Shown here: positions 51,566-64,000 of the stretch, in pieces
Layout: every line of letters starts with the position of its first letter
Position numbering within the stretch: position 1 is the first letter of the stretch
Source: Lota lota
Taxonomy: Eukaryota > Chordata > Actinopteri > Gadiformes > Lotidae
DNA: 64,000 nt
NCBI GenBank assembly: GCA_026745465.1
Contig: JACYXH010000278.1
Span: 3,132,285-3,196,284 of the forward strand
Direction: 5' to 3'
Made by a program: the position numbers and the translations under genes
Notes under the pieces: model-generated
The model's input: only the letters and a program-made list of their open reading frames with translations
What the model was told of the DNA's origin: nothing
The model's database searches: none

Positions 51566-54136
51566 GTTTGAATCAAATAATATTCAAATGTGTTTTATTC
51601 AACCGTCCGTCAACTTTTGTGTTGAACGCATGATTGAGTGTGAACATATCAGAATCACCACCTTGGCGCACATTGCAGCGCCATCCCAGTGTTTCACCTA
51701 TGATTGTACAGGCCAAAAATATTAGTAACAATTTAAAAGAAATGCAATAAATAATAATTATAATAGTAAAAAAAGATTAATACAATAAAAATAACGCTGC
51801 GTTATCTTGACACGATGATAATGATGCCATTGCTAACAGAGTCCCAATACATTTCTGCGGAGCGAGAGCGTCAGCCGCGATGCGAATGTGCAGCATATTC
51901 CTATAATAATCGCGCCAGTTGAAAAGACTGATGGACTACTCCACCTATATAGACTAGTGAAGACGAGCTTATGCTCCGTCCTTTCACCAAAATATCCTAC
52001 GTATTCAGAGGATTCAATTATACGTATGATTAGTGGGTGTGTTTTGGAGACGTTAGTTTCCCGGTTCAATAACTAAAATAGGCTATCATTGGTATCCAAA
52101 ACGAAACTGCGATACAACGGCACACCTTCACGTTATCAAAAAGCAACCTATAGTCACATACCGCAGTGCAAAACAGTGGCTTGTAGCGCCGACGGCTATC
52201 GGGATTAATGATCAATACATAGAACAGATTGCGATAATTAAAGGTCTACGATTGTAGGTTCCCACTATGGATGCTGTAAGAACACTGTGTATTGAGAAAC
52301 GTCAATAGGCTATTACCTCCGCCATGTCCTACAACGTGTACAGTGGCCATGGGGACTATGACAAAGATACCCAACATTTGATTGGTTAAACGGACATATT
52401 CGCCTGGCGAGAGCCGTAAAAAAAAAAAAAATCGACCTTGGTGCGAATAAAATGAAAGTCGCCTTTTCGCAAAAACGGAAATCGCGTTGTATGTGTACAG
52501 TCCCATTCAACTCAATGACTTGTTCTTTTATTGTCGTGTGATTTTTTTTTTTAGTGAGTCAGTGCTCTCTATCACCACGGACAACGCGGCTAATTATATT
52601 AACGCTGTCGAGAGGCGGCGTTAATATAATATCCCTTTGTGCCTAATATTTACTTGGCAAGAAAGAAATGTTTATTGGTAGAATGCCCTCTAGTGGACAG
52701 AACGTTTAATAGTGGATTTGGCAAGGCGTGTGGATATCAACCCTAGCTAACCCTAGCATAGGTACACAGTAAGTATGAATAATAGGCTTAATCTTTGAAT
52801 ATAATTCTAATATTAAAAAGAATAAGGAAAGAAATTCGAATGGGATTATAGAGGATTGACAGCTCTACTGTGTTCATGATGTGCTATGTTTTGCAAAGTT
52901 CATATTTATTTTTATGCAATAAATGCACTTTATTTCAATTATCCTCTCCTTGTGGATCCATCACTTTGTTTTAAGTCTTGATATACCAAGTGAGCAAACA
53001 TTTGAACGCAAATATAAACTGCAGACCGCCTGCTGCGCCACCTGATCGAAGCTGACCGCGCCAATATGCCATCCCGTGCGCCTCGTCCGTTTAGTTTTTT
53101 TTCGGTGCGTACCACCAGGCCTGAGAGAAATTCTGGGGGAAACACTGCATCCATTGCGACCGATTATATTAAACACAGAACAAGACCTAAAATCGAATCA
53201 TCCAACGTGTGTTGTCCTTTCTACTACGCCATGCTGCGCGGGAATCTGACAGAATTGGACCAAGAGTGGATCCAAAACCCACTGAATTCCTCCAAACAGC
53301 ACTTAGGCCTAGGTGATATTCAGGCTACCAGGTACAGTGCAGTCAGTGTACTGTGGTGGTGTCATAGGGTACCGTTGCCAGGCAGTCAAATCGAGGATGA
53401 GCAGGCATTGAAGTAACATTCTACAGGTTTATTTAAAATGCTTCAGCATATTACACAGATTATACATGAAGACACATGGAACTAACATAATATAACATAA
53501 AGGTTGTTACAGTTCTGCAACTATGGGCATAGCTACCCACAAGACTTATGGTCTACCCATGGTCTACAGAATACAACATACTACAATGTCCAAACATACA
53601 TATATACACACCATGCACACTAGTGTCTCTTGGCTTTCATTCCATAGCACTGTCTGTAGCTCTGTCAGTCTGCATATGCGGGTGACAATAGCAATATTGC
53701 TTTGTTACCGATTTCTTTTCCACCATCGACCATTCAAAATTCAAAATCGAGTAGTCTACCAAGATTTTCTTTGGTTGACAACAGCCTTATTATTTAAATG
53801 TCTTTATGTATTTATTATATTATTTTTTATTATTTATTATAATTATTATAATTAAAAAAAATTGTGAGTCAGAAGGACACTGACCTTTAAAGGTAAACAA
53901 CTTCTAACACATTAGAACTGTAATTTATAGTTTAGGAAGGGGGATTTATGGCTTAGTTAATTGTCAGACATTGCGTTGTGTTTGTCATGAATGTGTGTTT
54001 GTGTTTTTGGAAGCGGGGAGGGAGAACTTGCCCGTGCAAACCAACACTTTCTGTCACACCTTTGAACTTCTCTAAATTGTTATGTTCCATGCAGTGCTAC
54101 ATTTAATTAATTGGCAGGGCTTAGTGTATGCTGACA
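51566..54136. other. Non-coding, ca10 5' intron or flank
   Basis: Nothing coding recognised. A short hairpin is at 52593-52630. An ORF at 53066-53416 has no recognisable family. Confidence 0.55.
52593..52630. repeat. Perfect 13-bp-arm hairpin
   Basis: ATTATATTAACGC and GCGTTAATATAAT around a 12-nt loop. Confidence 0.95.
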
Positions 54137-57100
54137 AAAGCTGATTGCAAAGTTTTGTCACTTAATACCAGAGGTCTGAATTGGCCGAGAAAAATACTCT
54201 TATTCTAGATTTCTATTCAGGAGACACGTAGATATAGCACCATTACAGGAGACACATCTTCGACCAGTAGATTTAGTCAGATTACAGAATAAAATGTACA
54301 AGCCAGTGGCTGCCTATACCATGGGTGTTGTGATTTTGCAAACTAAATAATAGTATTGAGACTGTAAATTCAGATGACAGAGAGGCTGGCATATTGTGGT
54401 ACATAAAACAAGGTTAAAAACGTTTTTTTGTTTTTGTGAATGTTTATGCAGCCACTGTTTATGAGCCAACTTTCTTCCCAAGGACAACCGAAGAACTACA
54501 GTTGCTGAGTGATTACCTTTTTGTTATTGGTGCAGATACAAATTCATTTTTGTGTAGTAGCTTAGACGGGACAAACACCTCATGGCGTTTTACCACAATG
54601 CCGTACCGGCGCGGCTCGGCGCGGATTTTGGGATTTGCATTTCCACTGCAACCGGGCTTCCCGATGACGCGCTTGTCTTGAGTCGATGACACGTCAACAC
54701 TCACACTTTTATTGCCACGTTTATTATAGCCTGCCATAAAATGGGATTGATTTCGTTGAAGACATTTAATATATCTGGGATGTTTCAGACGGACGACGAC
54801 GACACACACACAATGATATTCGCGATGATGAATTCAGTTCGACGTTCAATGATTCCCCCCGCCCCCCCCTTTTTTTTTTGTTGCTTCCTAATCTCAATAG
54901 CTCATTGAGAGACGATTTATTTCATATTAGTCCTGTTTAAACTTTGGAGCATGTTTCACAGATATCTCCTTGAGAGCCACACGATGTCCTTGATATTAGG
55001 AAGAAAAACAAACGCGCTGACTATCGATATCAGTGATCTAATAGCGTGAAATATTGTCCAATGTCCAGTCTTTACACCAAGGCTAATCTGAACGAAATCT
55101 GTCCGATTTCAACGGGCTATTTTGTTTTGCGAGAGAACATCGTCAGAGTGATATCACAGCGGTGCGCTTCTATTAAACCTTCATTGCCCTTTTTAATTAG
55201 GCTTATATAGTTATAGGAACGAACAAATAATAAAGAAGCAGGCTGTTGAGAACTCTTGCCATACTCTTCGTGCATGGCGATGCGTCTCATGCACAAGAAC
55301 GCACAGATTGTTGGATTCGTATAGGTCTGTATTCCTACAATTTGAGAGGCAACTTCTCACTCCGAAAAGCATCCAGGGCCACCGTCACCGCAGCCCACTT
55401 GAAGGCGGGGCGGGCTCAGAGATGGTCCATCCCGGGCGCAGTACGGCACAGCACGGCGCGTTTAAACTGGCAGTGGAAACGCAAATCAGCGCGGCAGGGT
55501 GCGGTTTCGGTACAGCCAAAAGTATCAATGGAAAAAAGCCCTCAAGTGTCCACAACTCAAACAGCCTCTTCTGAATCATTACACCTCTTTAAAGAGTTGA
55601 ACTTGGTAGATATTTGGCGACTGCAAAACCGCTAGGGACTATACACAGTTACACACTCGTCGTAAAATGCCTTCCAGAATAGATTATATTCTAACATCTG
55701 TTTAATCATTTCCAGCTGCAGAATCTATATATTTTCTACTGCGGTATCTATCAGATCATCAGTATGGAGCAGACCGAAGTCGCCTCCTTGCTGTCACTCC
55801 TAAACATCAAGAGAGCAAGATGTCTGTGTCTTCACTAAGATGCCCCAAGAAGGGTCTGCTCTAAACCACTCCAGAGATGAACGAAACATGTAAAAAATAT
55901 TTTGCAAAACTTTACTCCTATGAAATGGCCCAAGAACAATATGATAATTAATTCACTGGTCTAGATCATCCTGCTCTGTCATCAGAGGATTCAGAGAGAC
56001 TAGACACACCGGTTTCTTTGAAACTATTCTTGGCTCTGAAATCGATCAATTAAGGCTGTTTCCCAGGTATTGATGGCTTACCAGCTGAGGTGTATCTATC
56101 GCTCCGTAACATTCTGGGCCCATTATGGCCCATTATTAGGTCACATTCATAGAGTCCTCGATATTACAGTGCAATATTACACTTATTACAGAGATACCAA
56201 AACAAGGTAAAGACCCATTAGAATGCTCCAGCCATAGAGCAGTTACATTTGATCAATGCTGATCTAAGACATATGGCAAGGTACTAGACCTTTCATTAGA
56301 AAAGGTTGTAGGGAGTATGATAAATCCAGACCAAGCAGGATTTATGAAGGGGTGTTTAGCCTCAGATAATATTCAATGACTACTACATGTCATAGGAGAA
56401 AAATCGGTAACCCAGTGGACTCTTTTTTGTTGACGCCAAAAATGATTTGATAGATTAGAATGGCAGTATCTCTGGTGAGCTCTCAAAGATCAAACTTTGG
56501 CCCAGCTTATATCAAGATGGTCCAAGTTTTCTCCTCAATAAAAATAGGTGCTTCCTACCACTTGATATCATTATATGTGGCTACACTCAAAGTTGTATTC
56601 TCATTTTATTAGATGTACAGAATTCTGTTCCTAATGCAATTAAAATGCTTCGGAATTTTGGGGTGTCATCCGGTTTTAAGCTAACCTCTCTAACAGTGTT
56701 GATGGTGCATTAAAGTGGTTATCCCACCGGGAATCAACATTGCCCAACAAGTAAATAAATAAGTACGTCTGTTTCATCTGTGGCAAGGACAAATTATACA
56801 AATATATTAATAAAATATAGAGTAACATCAAAAGGTTGATGCCCTTACCAGCATCAGTCCCATCTCGTATTTCTGTGGTGAAAATGAATATTTTACCAAG
56901 AATTAACTTACTTAGCTCCATGCCGCCTCTAGCACTGCCAGTTAATTACTGGTTGAAGTTCAAAATTTGTGGTTGATTCCTTATTAAGCAAATTCCTTTC
57001 AAACAGGAAACAACCTCACATTACATTGTCTAGGCTGCAGCTGGATAAATCACAACGTGACTGGGCTTGCTCAATCTTTACAATGTATCACTTCTCTTTC

Positions 57101-57720
57101 ATATTGCCCGGTCATAGCCACTAGAAGAATCTTGGAATGGAAAGACATATAAAAGGAATTGATAGCATCAATAACATTGCAATACCTTTTTTTCTCTGGT
57201 ATTACATAGAAGAAATGGATCTAGGACCTATAATAGCATATATGTTACAAACCTCTAAAACAGTTGCACGGTTTCCGGGACTCAAAGGGAAATGGGACAA
57301 AAACTCCCCTTTTTGGCGGAACCTCAATCTCCTCCCTCTGTTATATTATTTCAGGTTGAGATCAGCCTTTAAAACGAACAGAATTCCATGGGGTTCTGAA
57401 TGAAAAGTTCACCCAATTTTAGATTTGGTTTTGGGTGCACCTAGGAGAATTGTATCATACATCTTTGCAAGTCTTAGATCACGCTGGAGCGTATCTATTT
57501 CTGGTAAGAAAGAGTGGGAGAGAGACATGACTCATATGAGAAGAATGGTAGACTGGGATACATTATGGGACAATGTTCCTCAAAAAATCGCAATCACCAA
57601 TTTATCCACCTGAAGATATGTTACATGACTGATAGGGCCCCAAGGAAAATGCATTTGATGGGTCTAGCACACCATTCATATTGCACATTTTGCCACAATG
57701 TACAATAATAATTTTACTTT
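54137..57720 (+). mobile_element. Decayed L1-clade LINE ORF2
   Basis: Fragments in order: endonuclease start (LNWPRK, ALLQETHLRPVDLVRLQNKM read across frames; VYAATVYEPTFFPRTTEELQ, VIGAD), endonuclease end (ELNLVDIWR, RIDYILTS), reverse transcriptase (DQAGFMKGCLASDNI), and the C-terminal region to about 57700. Many stops and frameshifts, so long dead. Interrupted at about 54600-55514 by another element. Confidence 0.82.
54600..55514. mobile_element. Nested inverted-repeat DNA element in the L1
   Basis: Ends are related in inverse orientation. The left has CCGTACCGGCGCGG then GATTTGCATTTCCACTGC at 54632-54649; the right in reverse complement has TGTACCGAAACCGC then TGATTTGCGTTTCCACTGC. L1 coding similarity stops and resumes at its edges. 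About 0.9 kb, no transposase recognised. A target duplication could not be fixed. Confidence 0.65.
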
Positions 57721-57889
57721 AATTCAATGTACATGTAGGGTTTTATTTTATTTTCCATGCATCCCATGTGTGGGGGTTTGGGTCGACGATCCATACGCTT
57801 TGTTATATCTTTATGTAAAATAATAAAAACATTTAATTACCAAAACTGTTGGTAAGATTTGAGAGTTGTAAAGAGAGGGAGCAGAATAG

Positions 57890-58250
57890 AGGAAGATTTT
57901 GGTAAATAAGAACTAAACGCTTCCCCTCACTCTCTGCTCCCTTCCTACATTTCTCCGCATTGAGAAGTGCTGCTTTCATGCCCCTGTGGTGGAACCGCAT
58001 GTGTGCAAATGTGATTCACAATCCCAAGGGATTCCCTGAACCTATCAACGGAAGAGATCACCAGATTGGTCAGAAATGAGCCGGGAGAGGTCTCAAATCG
58101 AAATAGTCTCATACAGAGGCAGGCGCAGTCAACTCAAAAACAGATATTCTCACAGAGCTTTTCACTCACTGATGGATGGCACTTCTAACAAATTATACTC
58201 AAATTATAGCTCCTAAATCGTACCTATACGGCACCTTTTTAATAATTTTT
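57890..58250 (+). mobile_element. Dispersed repeat B, copy 2
   Basis: Fullest copy. Starts near CCCCTCACTCTCTGCTCCCT, ends near CGGCACCTTTTTAA, with an extra block (about 57970-58020) relative to copy 1. The end GCACCTTTTTAA is the reverse complement of TTAAAAAGGTGC, the terminus of the MITE at 23724. Confidence 0.85.
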
Positions 58251-60034
58251 TGATTTGTCTTTTGACAGCCCTTATCCAGAGTACTGAGCCATGCAGCAAT
58301 GGATGCACCCAATGGTTGCTGGCTGGAGAACATCCAAGCTCTGACTGTGTCTAACGACATTGTTAGCATGGGCCCTACTGTGACTGGCTGGCTGCATATT
58401 GCCAGACCAGCACTTAGAACAGAACGCTAGTAACGCAACACTTCTCATCATAAAACTGCTGCGCTAAAGAAACGAGCAGTTGTACCATTATATGACATTC
58501 ACACCTGAACCAGGTATGTGCATGCACTGAACAAGGCTATGCAAGAAACCATTGGCCTTGTGAAGCACAACTGACAATATATATATTCATATATATGTCA
58601 TGGAATATATATTCCAGGACAAATGGAATACATGGATAAGACATATATGTACGGTTTTTACAACTTTTATGCTCATAGTTACGTGCTGCTGTCCTACTGC
58701 TGTCCTTGTGCCAGGTGGTTTTAAGCATCCAAGCCACCAACATGTTGAAGTGATTATGTTCGGTGGTAATCTATTTACAGTATATTGGTGGCTTCTTAAT
58801 GTCTAAATTACCTCTTTTTTTCACATCGTGTCACATTTTCCAATTTCATGGCGGTGCCCCTGGCTCCAACAAAAGTGTTAACACTGTTTGCTTGTGGTGC
58901 CAGCCATATTCATCATACATATTCTATTACATCCTCCGCCTTATGTACTCATTATGCTGGCCGCTCTGTATAATAAATGGTGCATAGGATATTCTGGCCC
59001 AGTCCAATTTATGGCTGAGACACTGACGAGGTAATGTGAAATTAGACGGAACTCATCGACCTCTTAATGAATACATTTGCATCCTAATACTTTTATAGAC
59101 TAGCAGGGTATTAAGGAAAAAAAAGAAAACATTAGACATCTATAAATGCGGCTGTCTTCGACAGGTTTCACTGGCCGAAAGGTGAACGCAGGCTGTTATT
59201 TGTGATGTTACTTTGTCTTTAAAGGACAGTGGAAGATTGGAAACCAACCTTGTATCTCTACTGTGGATATTACTTCCCTTGGAATATTTTTACTAATGAA
59301 ACCCAACAGAAACCTTGCTGTCCTTAATGTGCTGCATATTCACATAAAAAAAAAAAACTAATAAATGTTAGAAAATAGTTACGGTTGGATGGCTGGAGGT
59401 ATAAGAGAACGTGATGTGGCAACTGAGCCTGTGCATATAAAAATGAACTGACGCAAGTTGTAAAAATGAATGAATGGAATATCCAGAAGCATCACAGCCT
59501 TCTAGAATCTGCTGAATATGTATGTGCTCGATGAGCAATGACAACAAACATGACTACAATTACTTCTTTTTTTTTTACAGCCAATCCTGTTAAACCCTTA
59601 ATGGGGAGTGACGTTTGTCTTGTTACTTCCTGATCAAAGACACAACTCTTTTTGTTATTTTACCACAGCTACCTAAAGCATTTATTTCCTTTCTCAGCAT
59701 TTCTTTACTGTTTCTGATGTCTTCCCCATGAGCCAAGACAGCCTGCGTCCTGTAATGCTCTTGTAAGGATGAGCGACACTAAACCGTAAACGACTTCAGC
59801 GTCTGACAAACAAACAAACAAATGAAGAAACTGAAACAAAAAGAATGCTTAGTGTGACACAGATGGCGACACAGCGGGAGGGTTTTGGCGTGTTTAGTTT
59901 AGCGTGTGAGTTCCTGAAGAGTAGACTGAGAGGAGGGAATGGAAGTAAAGATTGAGAAGATATAAGGGGTAGACACAGAGGACTGACGGTAGATGTACAT
60001 TTGTGTGTACTGGAGGAACCCCTGTAGTGCAGAA
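58251..60034. other. Non-coding DNA
   Basis: No gene or recognised repeat. Confidence 0.6.
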
Positions 60035-60116
60035 GCTGCGATGGCCGAGTGGTTAAGGTGTTGGACTCGAAATCCAATGGGGTTTCCCCGCGCAGGTTCG
60101 AACCCTGCTCGCAGCG
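60035..60116 (+). tRNA. tRNA-Ser (CGA)
   Basis: 82 nt. Acceptor stem GCTGCGA pairs with TCGCAGC (7 bp), discriminator G. Box A TGGCCGAGTGG and box B GGTTCGAACCC are intact. Anticodon stem TTGGA/TCCAA encloses CTCGAAA, anticodon CGA. The long variable arm TGGGGTTTCCCCG is typical of serine. No intron. A TTTT lies 23 nt downstream as terminator. No CCA is encoded, as expected in eukaryotes. It lies antisense to any ca10 primary transcript. Confidence 0.95.
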
Positions 60117-60269
60117 TTTGGCAAGGTACCGTACTGGGAGTTTTAGCTTCAGAGAGTTGAATGAATGAAGTCCAAGTAATAGGTAACAACTGCTGAATGA
60201 TGGCAGATTTTGCCAAAACATCACTCCACACAATAACTGATTAATTTCATTGCCGAACGACTGAGTGTC

Positions 60270-60477
60270 GGCTTAGCTCAGGAGGTAGAGCAGGTCGACT
60301 TGTAACTGGAAGGTTGCTAGTTTGATCCCTGGCTCCTCCTAGCTGAGTGTCGAGGTGTCCCTGAGCAAGATACCTAACTCTAACTGCTCCCGACAAGCTG
60401 GCTGTTGCCTTGCGTGGTTGACTCCGCAGTGAATGTGTGTAAGTCGCTTTAGCTAGAAGCGTCTGCTAAATGTAAAC
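60270..60477 (+). mobile_element. tRNA-derived SINE with V-SINE/L2-type tail
   Basis: Head GGCTTAGCTCAGGAGGTAGA with box B AGTTTGATCCC and a Thr-like loop. Body CTGAGTGTCGAGGTGTCCCT then GAGCAAGATACCTAAC is a standard fish SINE core. The tail AGAAGCGTCTGCTAAATGTAA is the L2-type tail used for retrotransposition. Confidence 0.9.
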
Positions 60478-60584
60478 TAAGTTCTGATTCTCAAAACATG
60501 CAATTTCATGATCTAAAGTGTAAACAAACATGGCATACAGATCTATGGCTGGAGATGGTGTGAAAATGCACTGTACATGTTGCA

Positions 60585-60712
60585 GCAGGAGTTGGACTCC
60601 TATTATGCAAATCCATCACACTGTCACTTTTTTCACCATGGATCTTGGATATTGTGCAGGAGTTGGACTCCTCTATTTCGCAAAATCCATCACACTGTCA
60701 CTTTTTTCACCT
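60585..60712. repeat. 71-bp tandem duplication
   Basis: GCAGGAGTTGGACTCC ... CCATCACACTGTCACTTTTT is present twice, starting at 60585 and 60656. Confidence 0.93.
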
Positions 60713-62579
60713 TAAGACTATCAACTGCATATTTTTCCAGACCTAAGCAGGTGCCTTTTTTGTTTGTTTTATACTTTTCATATACAACATCGCTCATTAT
60801 ATTGACCCTACACAACTAAAGTACTAACAAATATCACAAATGGGTCCAAACTATGGGGATAACGTGGCTAATTAAATAATAGGCAAAGCTGTCCGAAGTA
60901 CATCAGAATGAGATGAGCAATGGATAGATAAGGTCTTCCTCTCTTGGTGTTGTTTCAGTGAAGAAACATGATAGAAAGAAACAGACAGGCTGGCAGAGAG
61001 AAAATAATAGGAGGAATTGTGATGGATTCAAAGAAAAGGGAACAGGAACAGCTTACACTCCCCAAAAAAGAAAAAGAAATGTTCGTATTTAACGCAGGGA
61101 GAAAAAAACAAGCAGGCCCACCTGGGCCATCCTGAGCATTAATAGATGCGCTGCATTATGCATGCAACTCAATGAGTGCATGGAGGAAGCTGCGCTTTTA
61201 ATTTGAAGTCATCCTCCCTGTCAGTATCTATTAGGTCACTAGCTCCCCGGGCCTCAGTCCTCTGTCAACACTTGGGTCTAATTACAACACAAGAGAGAGA
61301 TGCTCCGCTTCACTGGCCCAAACCAAAGCAATAAGCAGCCCAGCAGCTGCCAGAAGAGTCCGTCCTCCCTCTCCCCTCACTCATACCAGCACCACCACCC
61401 ATTACCACTTACTACCACCCAGCAGCCATGAAACCCAGCTGTAATAGAAGCCATATCAGCCAATGGCATAGGAGTCCATCTGGAAGGTAGACACCACTGG
61501 GTTGGGGAGAGAGAACTTTGGTGGCTCATTTTGGTTTGTTTGTAAGTTTAATAGCAGCACATCCATAGATGTAGGTGTAGCTGGTCAAAATGATCTTGGT
61601 AAGCCACCGTAGGGCCAGCCGGCTCAGGCGCTTCCGCATACTAATTTGTTGTTAGCTTTATAAGCTCTTCCGGGAGCTTCCAAGTTAGGCTTGGTACCTG
61701 TTTCCAACCCCTGGCTAAAAGTCCTGTTGTATGTCATGTCCCTGACAGTACTTGATGGTAGGTTCAGTATTTTCTTGTTTCTTTACTCTGCACCTTTAGG
61801 CAACCTATTATTGTCATAGCTGAGTTGTGTGGCGAGGGTTTAGTGGCATTCGTGGACAAGGAGAGGTCCGGGTTTATTTACCTCGCTGGGAACTTACCCC
61901 TTACAGATAATCTGATGTTGCACTCCTTTCCTTTCTGTTTAGATCTTGCCTGCTGCTTTGTTGTGAGGTATTTGTTATGGTTGTGTGTGTTTAATACTGC
62001 TTTTTTTATTTTTATGTTTTGCTTAATTGTGTATTAATATAATTCTACTATTAAATCGTTGGCCTCCTTTTCAATTTGTAAAGTAATAAATGTATTGTTC
62101 GTTTGGGGGAAATTCACCTCTCTGCTCCTCACTGCCTTACCTGTGTTTTTGAACTTTGTTCATGGGAACCCAGTTATTTTATATTAGTTTATTATATATT
62201 TTCTTGATTTTATAACAAGGTGGCGTGGACATCAAACAAACTCCTTGCCACACCCGGTACCATTGGTATAGATGGATGGATGGATGGATAAATAGCTCAT
62301 CTTTTCATTTGTTGTCGGAAAATCTATAGACGTAGGCATAGATATACAGACAGACAGACAGATCTATCAACACAAAAAGCCACACAGAGACCACCAACTT
62401 CCATCGTTTCACCAAAACACTAGTGCAGTTTGATGGATTTCAAATTACAAACTGTCTGGGCTTCATCTATCTGACCCATGCAGTGAAGCGAGTAAAAAAA
62501 GACCTAATTTTTGGTACACCTCAATGGCTGAGAGCCAAACCAATGCAGCAGAAGCTAGCAAGATTTTGAAACTAAAAGA
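60713..62579. other. Non-coding DNA
   Basis: No gene seen. GATG units at 62272-62288 and CAGA units at 62349-62361. Segment 61130-61330 is less AT-rich and rich in homeodomain/POU-like motifs (see findings). Confidence 0.6.
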
Positions 62580-62830
62580 ACAAATAAACATCTCCTCCCT
62601 CTCTGCTCCCTCCCTACCTATGTTTCTTCGCCATTCAGAAGTGTTACCTTTCATACACCTTTGATTGACAGGCAAGATGGATTCCCCGAACTAATCAGGG
62701 ACAAGATGCCCCGATTAGTCAGAAAGGAGCCAGGAGCGGTCTACAATCTAAATACAGAGGCAGGCGCAATCAACTAAACAGATATTCTCACAAATAATAG
62801 CTGTTAAATCTTACCTACTTACCTAATAAA
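62580..62830 (+). mobile_element. Dispersed repeat B, copy 3
   Basis: CTCCTCCCTCTCTGCTCCCT, GATTGACAGGCAAGATGG, GATTAGTCAGAAAGGAGCCA, GAGGCAGGCGCAATCAACTA and CAGATATTCTCACA align with copies 1 and 2. The 3' end is decayed. Confidence 0.85.
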
Positions 62831-63121
62831 TGAGTGTAGTTAATACATTTGAACACAAAACCAATTGCATGGGCATTTGGTGTCGTAGAGTATGAATAAA
62901 GGAGATAAATCAAGTCACTATGGACATCCTCTTTATGTAAAGACCTAATATGTGCATGTGTGTGCAATAGGTTATGCACACAGGAAACTCCTTCAGAAAG
63001 CTCTACAGGGAAACTCACCAAATATTAGGTGAGCTTCTGTTTGTCTTGCCTGCTTGAGTCAATCAGTGGAATATTCAAACAATTCAAGAATGATTCTAGT
63101 TGCTCCAAAATAGTATTTGGT

Positions 63122-63179
<58 letters not shown>

Positions 63180-64000
63180 TGACTGAGGGCCCAAGGATAT
63201 GAACAATGAACAACAATGATGTGTTCTTCTATCTTTTCTTCAACTTACCTTAAACCATTTCCCTGTTTCCTTTTGCTGTCTGTTTGCTTGTGTTTTGTTT
63301 TTTCAGGACTTTCCCATTTGTTTCTCTCCCCACATTTCTGTTTGCTTCTCCACCTTCTCTCTTCCTGCTTTGATGTGCTCTCCTCTCTTCACCTCTTGCT
63401 CCCTCCTGTCCCATCTCTTCACACATCCAATCAGTTTGAACTACACAGGGCCGATCCCTCTGTGGCTATCAACTCTCACCTATCTTACAGTCTTATCTCC
63501 TCTGCTCCTCTCGCTGCAGTATACTTGTGTCTAGCACCCTGTCCTGTCCTGTTGTCCTTTGTGGCAGAAACAGTTTTAACCGTAAGTGCCTTTTCACGCT
63601 TTCTTACAAACTGAAAGCATACAGGCACATAGGGAATAGTTATTGTATGAAACACCTAAATGAAGGGCCTACAGACCTTTTATAAGGCTTTTGGTTAGTT
63701 GAAGTTACTTTTTAGTTAGTGTTTTATTGATTTAGTTCTACTTGCATAGTCTGCTTAAGCCCTGTCCAGCACTTAATTAATTAATTGCTTGAATGAAAGC
63801 GCTTTTTAAACTGTTATTGTTATTATGAAGTTAAAGATTCAGCGATAAGTTTGTGACGTCCACTCCCCCCACTATAAAAGGTGAAACTAAGAACCGCAGT
63901 GAGCCCCAGCAGACACATGTTTTATTTTAATAGAGACAGACTCTGGCTACGCCGCTCCCTCCCAACACGCGTTCTAACTCATCAAACAGTCTTCATAGTT
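62831..64000. other. Non-coding DNA to window end
   Basis: (GT)n at 63122-63178 and a CT-rich tract at 63225-63430. ORFs of pyrimidine-biased composition here (63216-63614) show no family. No ca10 5' exon recognised. Confidence 0.55.

Noticed and set aside
53066..53416. 116-codon ORF (RAPRPFSFFSVRTTRPERNS)
   Set aside because: No recognisable family, no splice support and dense repeats around it; its GAGAAATTCTGGGGGAAACA core resembles a fish dispersed repeat.
60270..60345. tRNA-like cloverleaf (Thr-like loop)
   Set aside because: Acceptor stem does not close and the sequence runs into a SINE body and L2-type tail, so it is the SINE head, not a tRNA gene.

Overview
The window is nuclear DNA from a ray-finned (teleost) fish. 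The evidence is vertebrate genes with GT-AG introns, fish-type SINEs, L2- and L1-clade LINE remains, small inverted-repeat DNA transposons and very dense dinucleotide repeats. There are no prokaryotic, plasmid or phage features. The species cannot be named from the sequence alone. Family and gene names rest on recalled protein families; no database search was run.

Three protein genes and one tRNA are readable. (1) Plus strand, 1003-17222, with a 3'UTR to about 22.9 kb: tnrc6a (GW182/TNRC6A), the miRNA-silencing scaffold. It has 22 readable coding exons, with the N-terminal exons off the left edge. The exons sum to an unbroken frame of about 1861 codons through the GW-rich region, polyQ, PAM2, RRM and C-terminus. 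(2) Minus strand, about 25850-23355: ndufab1, mitochondrial acyl carrier protein, complete at 156 codons in four coding exons plus a probable 3'UTR exon reached through a GC-AG intron. It converges tail to tail on tnrc6a. (3) Minus strand, 50152-41096: ca10-like, the secreted catalytically dead carbonic-anhydrase-related neurexin ligand. It has six 3' coding exons, the last encoding only seven full codons; its 5' exons were not found. (4) Plus strand, 60035-60116: tRNA-Ser(CGA), inside or upstream of the ca10 transcription unit.

The rest is intron and intergenic DNA rich in repeats. 26-41 kb, between ndufab1 and ca10, holds small DNA transposons, a 40-bp minisatellite with 120-bp higher-order structure, a 67-bp tandem array and a 5'-truncated L2-type LINE. 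41-50 kb is ca10 with simple repeats beside most of its splice sites. 50-64 kb holds a solo LTR-like element, a decayed L1 with a nested inverted-repeat insertion, a tRNA-derived SINE and copies of a dispersed repeat also present at 27 kb.

The most notable features are splice sites with dinucleotide or G-rich repeats next to them in both tnrc6a and ca10. One is a GT repeat that replaces the polypyrimidine tract before the tnrc6a RRM exon. Others are an in-frame cassette exon and in-phase alternative donors in tnrc6a, a perfect 44-bp palindrome upstream of the PAM2 exon, and related repeat copies scattered through the window. No wholly new biological system is evident.
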